12,761 nucleotides of DNA from Candidatus Cloacimonadota bacterium (GTDB taxonomy: Bacteria; Cloacimonadota; Cloacimonadia; Cloacimonadales; Cloacimonadaceae): NCBI GenBank assembly GCA_023230795.1, contig JALNWR010000066.1, positions 1 through 12,761 of the forward strand, in the 5' to 3' direction. Under the pieces are notes generated by a model, which was given only the letters and a program-made list of their open reading frames with translations, was not told where the DNA came from and did no database searches. A program made the translations under genes and the position numbers. Of the stretch, positions 6,189-12,761 are shown piece after piece; position 1 is the first letter of the stretch; the number at the start of each line of letters is the position of its first letter.

Positions 6189-9119
6189 ATGAGAAAGCAT
6201 ATTAGCTTAATCCTCTTATTTGTGGCACTAAACTTGCTGCTGGGTGCACAGCCCATCGCTGAGGTGAGAATCAGCGAAAACATCAAGAATTACGGGCACA
6301 CGCTGAAAAGCTCAGCTAATGAAAGCTGGGTTCTGTGGAACGATAGCGCCGCATACGGCTATGATATCTATGCTCAGAAGTACGATGGTCTGGGTAATGC
6401 CGCTTTTGCTGCTCCCATCCCTATTGTCACTTCAAATGGCTCCGTGAAACTGATGAATGCCGTAGCCACCAGCGATAACGGCATTGTTTTGACTTTCATG
6501 GAGGAAGATGAAGATGATGGGTGGCAAGTCGCCCTCAAGGTGCAGAAGATAAACTCTCAAGGCCTGCCACAATGGACTGATAATGGCATCATTGTAAGAT
6601 CGGTATCGGATATCAAAAGAGTGGTTTCCAAAATTTGTGCAAACAATCTGGGCGGCGCGTTTGTAGCTCACTACGGTGAAGGAGAAACCCTTGTATTCTT
6701 GAATTATGACGGGGCCGGAAACAACGTCTGGACTGCCGATAATGAGATTGACTTCATCGGTTTATCCGGCAGTGATCAGCTTCTGCTTACCGATGCCGGC
6801 GACTTGATCATCAATATTCACTCCTGGCAGGCTACGTATTACCTCAGAAAGGTAGATAATTTTGGAAACATCGTGGGCAATCTTCCGATCTTTGCCCCGG
6901 ACGCAATTATTCCCGAAGGAGCTCGCTTTCAAAAGTCCATAAATGGCAAGATCCTGATTTACTCTGCGGCTTTTAACAGAAATGAACCCCTGAGCATGCA
7001 AATGATGGATGCCGATGGTAATCTGCTTTATGACACCTTAAAGCTATTGCACATGGGCGAGGCCAATAACCTCACAGGCGATCTTAAAATCTCGTCTCTT
7101 TCCGATGGGGGGTTCATCCTGGCCTTTTGTTCTGATTCCGAGTATTCCTCGCAACCAAAAGAACTCAGAGTTCAGCGTTTGAGCGCCGCTTTGCAGCCCG
7201 TTTGGGGAAGCGAAAACCCTCTGATTCTCACGGGTGATCAAACTATTATAAATTCTGATCTGGTAGTGGATTCATCCGACCACGCCTGGCTGACCACGTT
7301 GAGAGCATCGACCGGTTTTGATCTAATGCAAGTGGAGATGGTGAAGTTGAATCAAGATGGCACCACAGCTTTTGCTCCGCAAATGGTAGGCAGCCAAACG
7401 AGGAAGAAATGGTTCCCCAGATATTCACTACTCACCGATAAGGCCATGCTTTGTTGGAGCGATCACCTTGACGATCAGGTTTCTATGCGCCGGCAGATAT
7501 TTACAGCCACCGGTGATCAGCAGTTCCCGGAAATCGGAGCCCCTATAGCCTCCAAACTTGCCGGAGAAGCAGTAATTTATGGCGTGTACAATTTAGGAAA
7601 CAGGACCGTATGTCTCATGCACGACACCCGCCGTAATAACCAGCAAATCTATTATCAGATTCTGGATAACGACATGAATCCATACATGGCGGAAAATGGC
7701 CAGGCCCTGGACTCCAGTAACGAACTGCCTCACTATGTTCTTGCAGCAAAAGTAAGCCCGCAAAATACACTCTTCATAGTCTATCAAAATTCTGACCCTG
7801 ACAGTCGCGAAATATACCTGCAAGAAGTAGATGCCGATGGGAATCTGCAGTATCCGGCAGGTGGCATCCTGCTGGCTCCCTCAACTTTTCAAACTACAGC
7901 AGCACTGGGGTTTGCCGATGATTCCTGCTACGTTTACTGGACTCATAAACTGGACGTTTACAACTCCAGAGGAATCATCAAGGGACAAAAAATCGTAAAC
8001 GGCGCTCCTGTGTGGGAAGAAGGTGGAATCGAACTCTATAACAATACTGCAAGAGGCGTAGCTTCAATAGATGCTCAGGGCAGATATCTGGTTTTCAAAT
8101 GCCTGGATACTGCCGACGGCCATTGGGACTCCAGAGCTTTGTACATTCAGCCCACTGGAGATATAAACCCTGATTGGGACCCAGAGGGAGTATTGCTCTT
8201 TGATTCCACCTTTAAAGTCGATGCGCTCTGCGATGTTCAAACCGGCATGATTCAAAATGATCTTTATTGTATTGCTCAAAGCTATAAGCAATATGGTGAA
8301 TACTATCTGCGGGCTCAAAAGCTTGACACTTCAGGGAATATCCTTTGGGGCGACGAGGGTCTGCAAATCTGCTATTCTGATCTACTAATGCCGATCCTGC
8401 GCACAGCTATATTCACGGATCAGATCGATATCTTATATCACAATATAAAGCAGGGCGTCTTCCTTCAAAAGATAGATGCAGAAGGCAATCTGGGCTTTGG
8501 AGATCATGGCATTTCAACGCCCTCTTCCTATAGTGCCCAATTGATTAAATATGCAAATGACAGCTACTCTTACTTCTGGCTGGATCCTGATTTTACGCAC
8601 CAGGGCCGCCTCATGCACGTGTATATCAATTCCGGTGGCAGCTTCCAGGAAAGCCAGATATTACGCACAGCCCATACCCTCGCTATCCATTCTGTAAATT
8701 GTGATAACAGCGCCGCAATATATTGGGATCAAGACAATACTGATTTCTTATCCATTGAAGAAAGTGGAATAGGCTTAAGCATTTATGCCACAGCCCTCAA
8801 TGAACCCATCGCCAATGCGGATAGCCTCCAGGAACCGGTGCCCATGGTGAGCCTCAGCCAAAACTCTCCCAATCCCTTCACCGGCAGCACAAGGATATCC
8901 TGCAAGCTGCTTAAGGCCAGCCCGGTAAAGCTCCAAATCTTTAATATCAAAGGGCAATTAGTACACGAGCTTCAGGCTCCACAAAAAGCCGCGGGGGAAT
9001 ACTCCTGGGATTGGGATGGCACGGATCTTCGTGGCCAAAAATGCGCCGGCGGAATCTATCTATACAAGATCAACGCCGATGCCCACAGCGTAAGCAAAAA
9101 GATGGTACTGCTGAAGTAA
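6189..9119 (+). CDS. Large secreted repeat protein with C-terminal sorting domain, copy B
   Basis: The start is ATG 6189 with AAGGAG at 6176-6181, giving 976 aa; an in-frame upstream start at 6141 would only add non-signal residues. Residues 1-20 are a signal peptide (RK, hydrophobic core, LLLGA then QPIAEVR). The layout is collinear with copy A over the whole length. The same roughly 54-residue blades appear (KVQKINSQGLPQWTDNGIIV near 117, LRVQRLSAALQPVWGSENPL near 326, AQKLDTSGNILWGDEGLQI near 709, LQKIDAEGNLGFGDHGI near 759), followed by an FlgD-like sorting domain at about 884-976. It is a tandem duplicate. Only 90 bp separate the genes and no terminator hairpin was seen between them, so co-transcription is plausible, though TTGTTC (6104-6109) and TATTCT (6125-6130) could be a weak local promoter. 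It is presumably exported to the surface. Function is unknown. Confidence 0.92.
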   Translation: MRKHISLILLFVALNLLLGAQPIAEVRISENIKNYGHTLKSSANESWVLWNDSAAYGYDIYAQKYDGLGNAAFAAPIPIVTSNGSVKLMNAVATSDNGIVLTFMEEDEDDGWQVALKVQKINSQGLPQWTDNGIIVRSVSDIKRVVSKICANNLGGAFVAHYGEGETLVFLNYDGAGNNVWTADNEIDFIGLSGSDQLLLTDAGDLIINIHSWQATYYLRKVDNFGNIVGNLPIFAPDAIIPEGARFQKSINGKILIYSAAFNRNEPLSMQMMDADGNLLYDTLKLLHMGEANNLTGDLKISSLSDGGFILAFCSDSEYSSQPKELRVQRLSAALQPVWGSENPLILTGDQTIINSDLVVDSSDHAWLTTLRASTGFDLMQVEMVKLNQDGTTAFAPQMVGSQTRKKWFPRYSLLTDKAMLCWSDHLDDQVSMRRQIFTATGDQQFPEIGAPIASKLAGEAVIYGVYNLGNRTVCLMHDTRRNNQQIYYQILDNDMNPYMAENGQALDSSNELPHYVLAAKVSPQNTLFIVYQNSDPDSREIYLQEVDADGNLQYPAGGILLAPSTFQTTAALGFADDSCYVYWTHKLDVYNSRGIIKGQKIVNGAPVWEEGGIELYNNTARGVASIDAQGRYLVFKCLDTADGHWDSRALYIQPTGDINPDWDPEGVLLFDSTFKVDALCDVQTGMIQNDLYCIAQSYKQYGEYYLRAQKLDTSGNILWGDEGLQICYSDLLMPILRTAIFTDQIDILYHNIKQGVFLQKIDAEGNLGFGDHGISTPSSYSAQLIKYANDSYSYFWLDPDFTHQGRLMHVYINSGGSFQESQILRTAHTLAIHSVNCDNSAAIYWDQDNTDFLSIEESGIGLSIYATALNEPIANADSLQEPVPMVSLSQNSPNPFTGSTRISCKLLKASPVKLQIFNIKGQLVHELQAPQKAAGEYSWDWDGTDLRGQKCAGGIYLYKINADAHSVSKKMVLLK
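8994..9119 (+). repeat. 3'-terminal cassette, copy B (paired with 5973-6098)
   Basis: This is the partner of the 3' cassette of copy A. The match continues two bases past the stop codon (TAAAA in both) and then ends, as the downstream sequences are unrelated. Confidence 0.8.
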
Positions 9120-9159
9120 AACGCTAAGAAAGCTAATGCTGCATATCATTCATGATCAG

Positions 9160-9228
9160 CAAAGATTGTGGCTCTCTTCTATTTACCTTGAAGGGAGCCA
9201 CTAAACTTTCTGAGTTCACCAATCTTTG
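9160..9228. terminator. Nested inverted repeat in a convergent intergenic gap
   Basis: The outer arms CAAAGATTG (9160-9168) and CAATCTTTG (9220-9228) are perfect complements. Inside them GTGGCTCTCTTC (9168-9179) pairs with GAAGGGAGCCAC (9190-9201) over 12 bp with one G-U pair and a 10-nt loop. The + strand continues TTTGG after the outer arm. It lies 41 bp after copy B and 56 bp before the end of the opposing VCBS gene, so it is best read as a bidirectional terminator, although neither side has a perfect U-tract. Confidence 0.55.
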
Positions 9229-9283
9229 TTTGGTAGAAAAGGCTGATAAGCCGCGATACCTGTGCTTTGATGATGCCGGATCA

Positions 9284-11017
9284 TCAGCGTAGCAGCAGCA
9301 ATCTGGCCACCGTTCCGGAACTACAATTACGAATTTTGACAAAGTAGATTCCGGAGGATAGCTGTTTTCCATCCGCAGTCCTGCCGTTCCAGCTTACTGC
9401 TGAAGCTGTAGCATCCGAGGCTTGCGGGAATAGTGTATTGACCTTCTGACCGCGCAGGTTGTAAATATCCAGCGGAAAGCGGGCAGAGGCAGTGCCGTTA
9501 AGCTTTAGCAAGGTGCTGCCTCGGAAGGGATTGGGATATGCGGATAGGCTGATTTCAGGTGCCAGGGGATCATCTGCGGCACTGCTGCGATCGTTTATAT
9601 ACAAACGGTTCAGCCCTACTTCGCCACCGCTTGCTCCGGAGTTCACCACAAAAATATCGGGTCTGTCGTTTGTCGGATGGTCTATAGGAGCACAAGCTAC
9701 GGTAAAATCCACGATGTCTGGCAAAGCCTGCGGCTTGAGCGTGAAGCTGTTGTTACCCACGTTGCTAAAATACCAATCCGCAGCGGTTTCGCCTAACTGC
9801 ACACAGGGAACGTACAGGTCCATATCACCATCAAGGTCAAAATCTTTGATCACCAGTCCATTGTGAATATATCCCCCTCCGAGGAGGAGATTCGGTGACG
9901 CTATATAGCTATCTGCTTCCCGGATGAGCAGCGTAAGGTTTGGGCTTTGGTCCAAATTCAAATCTACCCTCAAAATATCATCATCTTTATCGCCATCCGT
10001 ATCGACAAAATAATAAAATGAGGAGGCCGTATCATCTTCAATAGGAAGGGGATTGATGGGTGGAATGGTGAAATATCCGTTGCCGTCGTTAAGCAGCATG
10101 ATGTCCTGACCTGAGAGGGGACCATATGGATAGCCTGGCCAATGGCATAAAAAGAGCTCCGGAAAGCCATCGGAATTATAATCGTGTGCATAAATCCTGA
10201 AATGACCATACATGGTCAATTGATCATTGGGAATACGTCCACTGTTATCTTTAATAAAACCCTGTCCGGCATTGTTTTTCCACACGCTATAACCGGTCTC
10301 GGAATAAGCAATCTGATCTACCAGGACAAAATCCGGATAACCATCCTGATCTATATCTACAACGCAGCACTCTAACGGCATCCCAGCCGGGAATAATGCA
10401 TCTGGCCCGATGGTGAAATGTCCACTGCCATCATTGATCAACATGAAGCAGGCTGGAACTCTCTCATCGGTGAGAATGAAGATATCAATGTCTTCATCTG
10501 CTTCCAGGTCAAGGGGAAAAGCGGTCCAGGAAGGTGCGTTTAGCGCCGGTAGCCGGTTCGCCGTTTCGTCCACGTAAATACCAGAAGGCTGACCCATCCA
10601 CAGCTGGGGCTGACAAATAAAATCGGCAGATTCATAACGTAAGGTAAGAAAAATATCATCGTAACCATCTCCATCAAAATCTGCAATTACGGGTGCTCCA
10701 TAGCGGTGCTGTTCATTGGGCAGATATTGCTGAGTCATATCCAAAAATATAGGATAACCGCGTGTGTGACCGATTAGCTCTTCCCAAGGACTTTGGGCAG
10801 CTATTATGTACATCCCGCGCGGTAAAGATTCCGGCAGATTATAGCCGGAGCGGCTTGCTGCCGAAGAATTGACCACAGACGGCAGCATCGCATCGTCCGG
10901 AACTGTCACTGGTGCGATGCGTTCTCCGCGCAAACTGTAAAGCGTGGCATTCAAACCGGCCAGATTCACTATCACCAAGCTCAATACGAGTGCCAATATC
11001 AAGTGCGTAAGTTTCAT
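9284..11017 (-). CDS. Secreted FG-GAP/VCBS propeller protein with C-terminal sorting domain
   Basis: This 577-aa protein starts at ATG 11017, preceded by GAGAGGAAGTT. Residues 1-22 form a signal peptide (MKLTHLILALVLSLVIVNLA). The body carries Asp-rich calcium-loop motifs at regular spacing: DFDGDGYDD (113), DLEADEDID (170), DIDQDGYPD (221), DYNSDGFPE (279), DTDGDKDDD (339) and DFDLDGDMD (392). A degenerate seventh lies near 444-454 (PIDHPTNDRPD). Each is followed by a hydrophobic strand and often by 'LLNDGNGYFT' type sequence, as in FG-GAP/VCBS blades, so a seven-bladed integrin-alpha-like propeller is expected. Residues about 488-577 are an FlgD-like sorting domain (SAYPNPFRGST, DIYNLRGQKV, SWNGRTADGK, SGIYFVKI). 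Residues 26-74 oddly echo that domain (LYSLRGERI, LPRGMYIIAA). It is probably a surface protein; its ligand is unknown. Confidence 0.92.
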   Translation of the reverse strand: MKLTHLILALVLSLVIVNLAGLNATLYSLRGERIAPVTVPDDAMLPSVVNSSAASRSGYNLPESLPRGMYIIAAQSPWEELIGHTRGYPIFLDMTQQYLPNEQHRYGAPVIADFDGDGYDDIFLTLRYESADFICQPQLWMGQPSGIYVDETANRLPALNAPSWTAFPLDLEADEDIDIFILTDERVPACFMLINDGSGHFTIGPDALFPAGMPLECCVVDIDQDGYPDFVLVDQIAYSETGYSVWKNNAGQGFIKDNSGRIPNDQLTMYGHFRIYAHDYNSDGFPELFLCHWPGYPYGPLSGQDIMLLNDGNGYFTIPPINPLPIEDDTASSFYYFVDTDGDKDDDILRVDLNLDQSPNLTLLIREADSYIASPNLLLGGGYIHNGLVIKDFDLDGDMDLYVPCVQLGETAADWYFSNVGNNSFTLKPQALPDIVDFTVACAPIDHPTNDRPDIFVVNSGASGGEVGLNRLYINDRSSAADDPLAPEISLSAYPNPFRGSTLLKLNGTASARFPLDIYNLRGQKVNTLFPQASDATASAVSWNGRTADGKQLSSGIYFVKIRNCSSGTVARLLLLR

Positions 11018-11060
11018 AACTTCCTCTCTTTCTTCATATCCTTAGCTACTTTACCGAGTC

Positions 11061-11089
11061 ATTATAGCTGGGCTTGCAGAACAAATCCA
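11061..11089 (-). promoter_or_regulatory. Candidate promoter of the VCBS gene (perfect -10 box)
   Basis: On the minus strand a perfect TATAAT (11066-11061) is preceded, 17 bp upstream, by TGGATT (11089-11084), a partial match to TTGACA. Transcription would start near 11054, giving a leader of under 40 nt. Just upstream lies the 11-bp palindrome GGACTCAGTCC (11096-11106), which could be an operator. Confidence 0.45.
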
Positions 11090-11142
11090 GATGGCGGACT
11101 CAGTCCATGCAATATTCAAAGCGTCTCATAAAACTATAAAGA

Positions 11143-11171
11143 CGATTAATTCTTGCAGATATTTATGTCAA
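11143..11171 (-). promoter_or_regulatory. Second candidate promoter (perfect -35 box)
   Basis: On the minus strand a perfect TTGACA (11171-11166) follows an A-rich CTAAAAAAC stretch that could act as an UP element. The -10 position 17 bp later reads TAATCG, a weak match. It lies just after the radical SAM gene and could drive the VCBS gene with a roughly 120-nt leader. It is an alternative, or addition, to the promoter at 11061-11089. Confidence 0.3.
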
Positions 11172-11195
11172 GTTTTTTAGCAAAGACGGAGGGGA

Positions 11196-12134
11196 TTATT
11201 TAGCTGCCTTAGGCAAGAAGAACAAGCCGCGCTCCATGTGCTTTGATTCTATCAGGTCTTCATCCAGCAATTGGCTGAGATATTTATTGAGTTCGTTTTT
11301 ATGCAAGCCCAAAATCTCGCAGAGGTCTTGATCTGTGCAGGGTCTGCGTTTTATGGTATCCAGTATCTGTAGTGATATGTTTTTCTGGAAGCTCTGGATG
11401 GTTTTTCTGCTGGTAGCCTTGGTTACTATCTCCACCGGCAGGGGTTTGAGGAAAGCGGCTATATCATCCAGCTTTTCCGGGGACATAGGCTTTACCCAGG
11501 GCTCGGGTCCGGGGCGGTCCAGAGAATTCAGTTGCACGCGATCGGGATTTATTTTGAGGATGGCCTCTTTCAGCTTGCTCAGCTCCTGATCGGTATCGTT
11601 AAGATTCGGCACCAGAAATACCTCCAGATAGATCTTGCCTTTGAATTCTTTACGCAACCGGATGAGCCCATCGATGATGAGATCGTTATCAAGGCTTGCG
11701 CAAGGGCGGTTGATTTTGCGAAAAACGAGGTCAGATACCGCATCCAGATCCGGCAGGATAAGGTCTATCCTGGATACCTCGGCTCTGAGTCCTGCATCCC
11801 AAAACAGGGTGCCATTGGTCAAAAGGGCGATCTTATAGCCGGGATGATGCTCTTTCAGATAGCTCACCACCCGCCCCAACCCGCTATTCAGAGTAGGCTC
11901 GCCCTGTCCTGAGAAGGTGATATAGTCCAATTCCGGCTTTTGACTGAGGTAGGCAGTAAGTTCTTCGATCACCTCATCGATGGGCACATATTCCTTTCTG
12001 TGGGTAGTGAGCTGGGTAGTAAGCCCCACTTCGCAGTAAACGCAATTCAGGGTGCAGACTTTGTGGGGAACCAAATCCACGCCCAGGGAGATTCCCAGAC
12101 GACGTGAGGGAACCGGGCCAAATAGATATTTCAT
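11196..12134 (-). CDS. Radical SAM protein (COG0731-like) fused to a winged-helix domain
   Basis: This 312-aa protein starts at ATG 12134 with CGGAG five bases upstream. The radical SAM cluster motif C-x3-C-x2-C is present (Cys27, Cys31, Cys34 in KVCTLNCVYCEVG), preceded by the GPVPSRRLG start typical of this group. FSGQGEPTL (74-82) is the SAM-contacting GGE-like motif, and LLTNGTL (104-110) and EVFLVPNLND (171-180) fit further barrel strands. Residues about 252-312 form an extra helix-turn-helix/winged-helix domain (ILDTIKRRPCTDQDLCEIL ... LSQLLDEDLIES). COG0731 proteins are often labelled 'wyosine tRNA-imidazoG37 synthetase', but bacterial members are not known to make wyosine, so the substrate is unknown. 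It lies 24 bp downstream of the uracil-DNA glycosylase gene, probably in one operon. No terminator was seen after it, so some read-through toward the VCBS gene is possible. Confidence 0.9.
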   Translation of the reverse strand: MKYLFGPVPSRRLGISLGVDLVPHKVCTLNCVYCEVGLTTQLTTHRKEYVPIDEVIEELTAYLSQKPELDYITFSGQGEPTLNSGLGRVVSYLKEHHPGYKIALLTNGTLFWDAGLRAEVSRIDLILPDLDAVSDLVFRKINRPCASLDNDLIIDGLIRLRKEFKGKIYLEVFLVPNLNDTDQELSKLKEAILKINPDRVQLNSLDRPGPEPWVKPMSPEKLDDIAAFLKPLPVEIVTKATSRKTIQSFQKNISLQILDTIKRRPCTDQDLCEILGLHKNELNKYLSQLLDEDLIESKHMERGLFFLPKAAK

Positions 12135-12158
12135 ATATACTCCGTATGATAAATGTCT

Positions 12159-12761
12159 TTATTTCAGGATTAGTTGCGATCCATCAGGCAGCAGGGTATC
12201 AAGATGCGCTATGCCGGCTTCTTCCTGCCTGAACCGTTCACAGCCCTGCCAATCTCCCAGGCAGTAATGATCTACCCAATATGGCTCTAAGATCGATCTT
12301 TCGGTGAAGCGCTTGATAGGACAAATCCGGTACCATTTGCATTCTTCTAAGTGCAACAACCTTTTATAATACAGCACATTGGCAGGATAATACTCCGGAT
12401 GATGGATCAACGAACTGGGATGGCTGAGGGGATAGATGATGAGCTTTCCGACCGGAACTGCAATGCCAATCAGCTCAGGGTACTCTTCTTTGCTAAAAGG
12501 CTTCAGAGCTCTGCTTTCAAAGATGTATTTGGTGGCAAAATACCCCAAAGGTGAGACTATCCTGGGCTGCACCTGGCGAATCTCCTCTTCCAGATAGATA
12601 GAGCAGGCGGCAATTTCCCGCTGTTTGGGACGCCGATTTTGCGGAAGCTGACATTTCAAAAGATTAGTAAGATAGATCTTTTCCCTTTTGATTCCGCTAT
12701 CTGCAAAGAGGCGATCCAAGACCTGCCCGGAAGGGCCGATAAACATCTGGTTTTCTCTGTC
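12159..12761 (-). CDS. Family-4 (Fe-S) uracil-DNA glycosylase, 5' end outside window, with Cys-rich C-terminal extension
   Basis: The frame is open to the window edge: DRENQ precedes the first Met at 12746, which is therefore internal and not the start. Counting from that Met, FIGPSGQVLDRLF (2-14) matches the 'PFVGxxGQLLDxLL' segment of family-4 UDGs. NLLKCQLPQNRRPKQREIAAC (28-48) carries two of the four Fe-S cysteines, 15 residues apart, and VSPLGYFATKYIF (64-76) is the LGxxA strand. LSHPSSLIHHP (107-117) is the HPxxL motif near the active site. The first cysteine pair and the GEAPG motif should lie beyond the window. The enzyme removes uracil from DNA to start base-excision repair. After the usual domain end (about 133), roughly 60 more residues hold Cys136, Cys142, Cys162 and Cys169 (CKWYRIC ... 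CLGDWQGC) and LLPDGS, a possible second metal site. Both this gene and its radical SAM neighbour encode Fe-S proteins. Confidence 0.88.
   Translation of the reverse strand, partial: DRENQMFIGPSGQVLDRLFADSGIKREKIYLTNLLKCQLPQNRRPKQREIAACSIYLEEEIRQVQPRIVSPLGYFATKYIFESRALKPFSKEEYPELIGIAVPVGKLIIYPLSHPSSLIHHPEYYPANVLYYKRLLHLEECKWYRICPIKRFTERSILEPYWVDHYCLGDWQGCERFRQEEAGIAHLDTLLPDGSQLILK

Noticed and set aside
9133..9372. 79-aa minus-strand open frame
   Set aside because: It overlaps the nested inverted repeat and the 3' end of the VCBS gene in another frame, with no recognisable signals.
11532..11912. 126-aa + strand open frame
   Set aside because: It lies entirely antisense to the radical SAM gene, whose motifs are unambiguous.

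Overview
The window looks like a chromosomal segment of a Candidatus Cloacimonadota (WWE1) bacterium or a close relative. This is inferred from the three secreted proteins. They end in the FlgD-like / type IX-style C-terminal sorting module (QNxPNPF ... WDWDGTDLRG ... GIYLYKI ... K-rich end), and their bodies are repetitive and propeller-like, a style abundant in that phylum. Related Fibrobacterota, Bacteroidota or other FCB-group genomes cannot be excluded by eye.

Region 1 (1-2141, + strand) is the 3' end of a phage-type structural gene cluster. It holds the last codons of an unidentified gene, a baseplate/tail-hub-like protein coupled to it by a GTGA overlap, a small 123-aa protein overlapping that by 13 bp, and a 217-aa tail-fibre-like protein. 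A hairpin at 2123-2141 closes the block. A convergent 109-aa hypothetical gene (2165-2494, - strand) sits where accessory cargo genes often lie in prophages.

Region 2 (2495-3149) is a 655-bp non-coding stretch. It contains an orphan intrinsic terminator (2678-2712) and a direct-repeat array of five TTTGCAG...TGATCA units (2766-2893). The array resembles the transposase-binding ends of IS21-family elements, but no transposase gene is present. It lies between the phage-like block and the host-like genes.

Region 3 (3150-9119, + strand) is a tandem pair of large secreted paralogues (982 and 976 aa). Each has a signal peptide, about 15 copies of a roughly 54-residue repeat that would fit two beta-propellers, and a C-terminal sorting domain. 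The last 126 nt of the two genes are almost identical, although their middles have diverged. A nested inverted repeat (9160-9228) lies in the convergent gap after them.

Region 4 (9284-11017, - strand) is a 577-aa secreted FG-GAP/VCBS seven-bladed propeller protein with calcium-binding DxDxDG loops, again with a C-terminal sorting domain. Promoter-like sequences lie upstream of it.

Region 5 (11196-12761, - strand) is a two-gene housekeeping operon. A family-4 uracil-DNA glycosylase, truncated by the window edge and carrying a cysteine-rich C-terminal extension, is followed after 24 bp by a radical SAM protein fused to a winged-helix domain (COG0731-like).

No rRNA, tRNA, CRISPR array, integrase or intact transposase was seen. 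All functional names come from reading motifs by eye; no database search was run.
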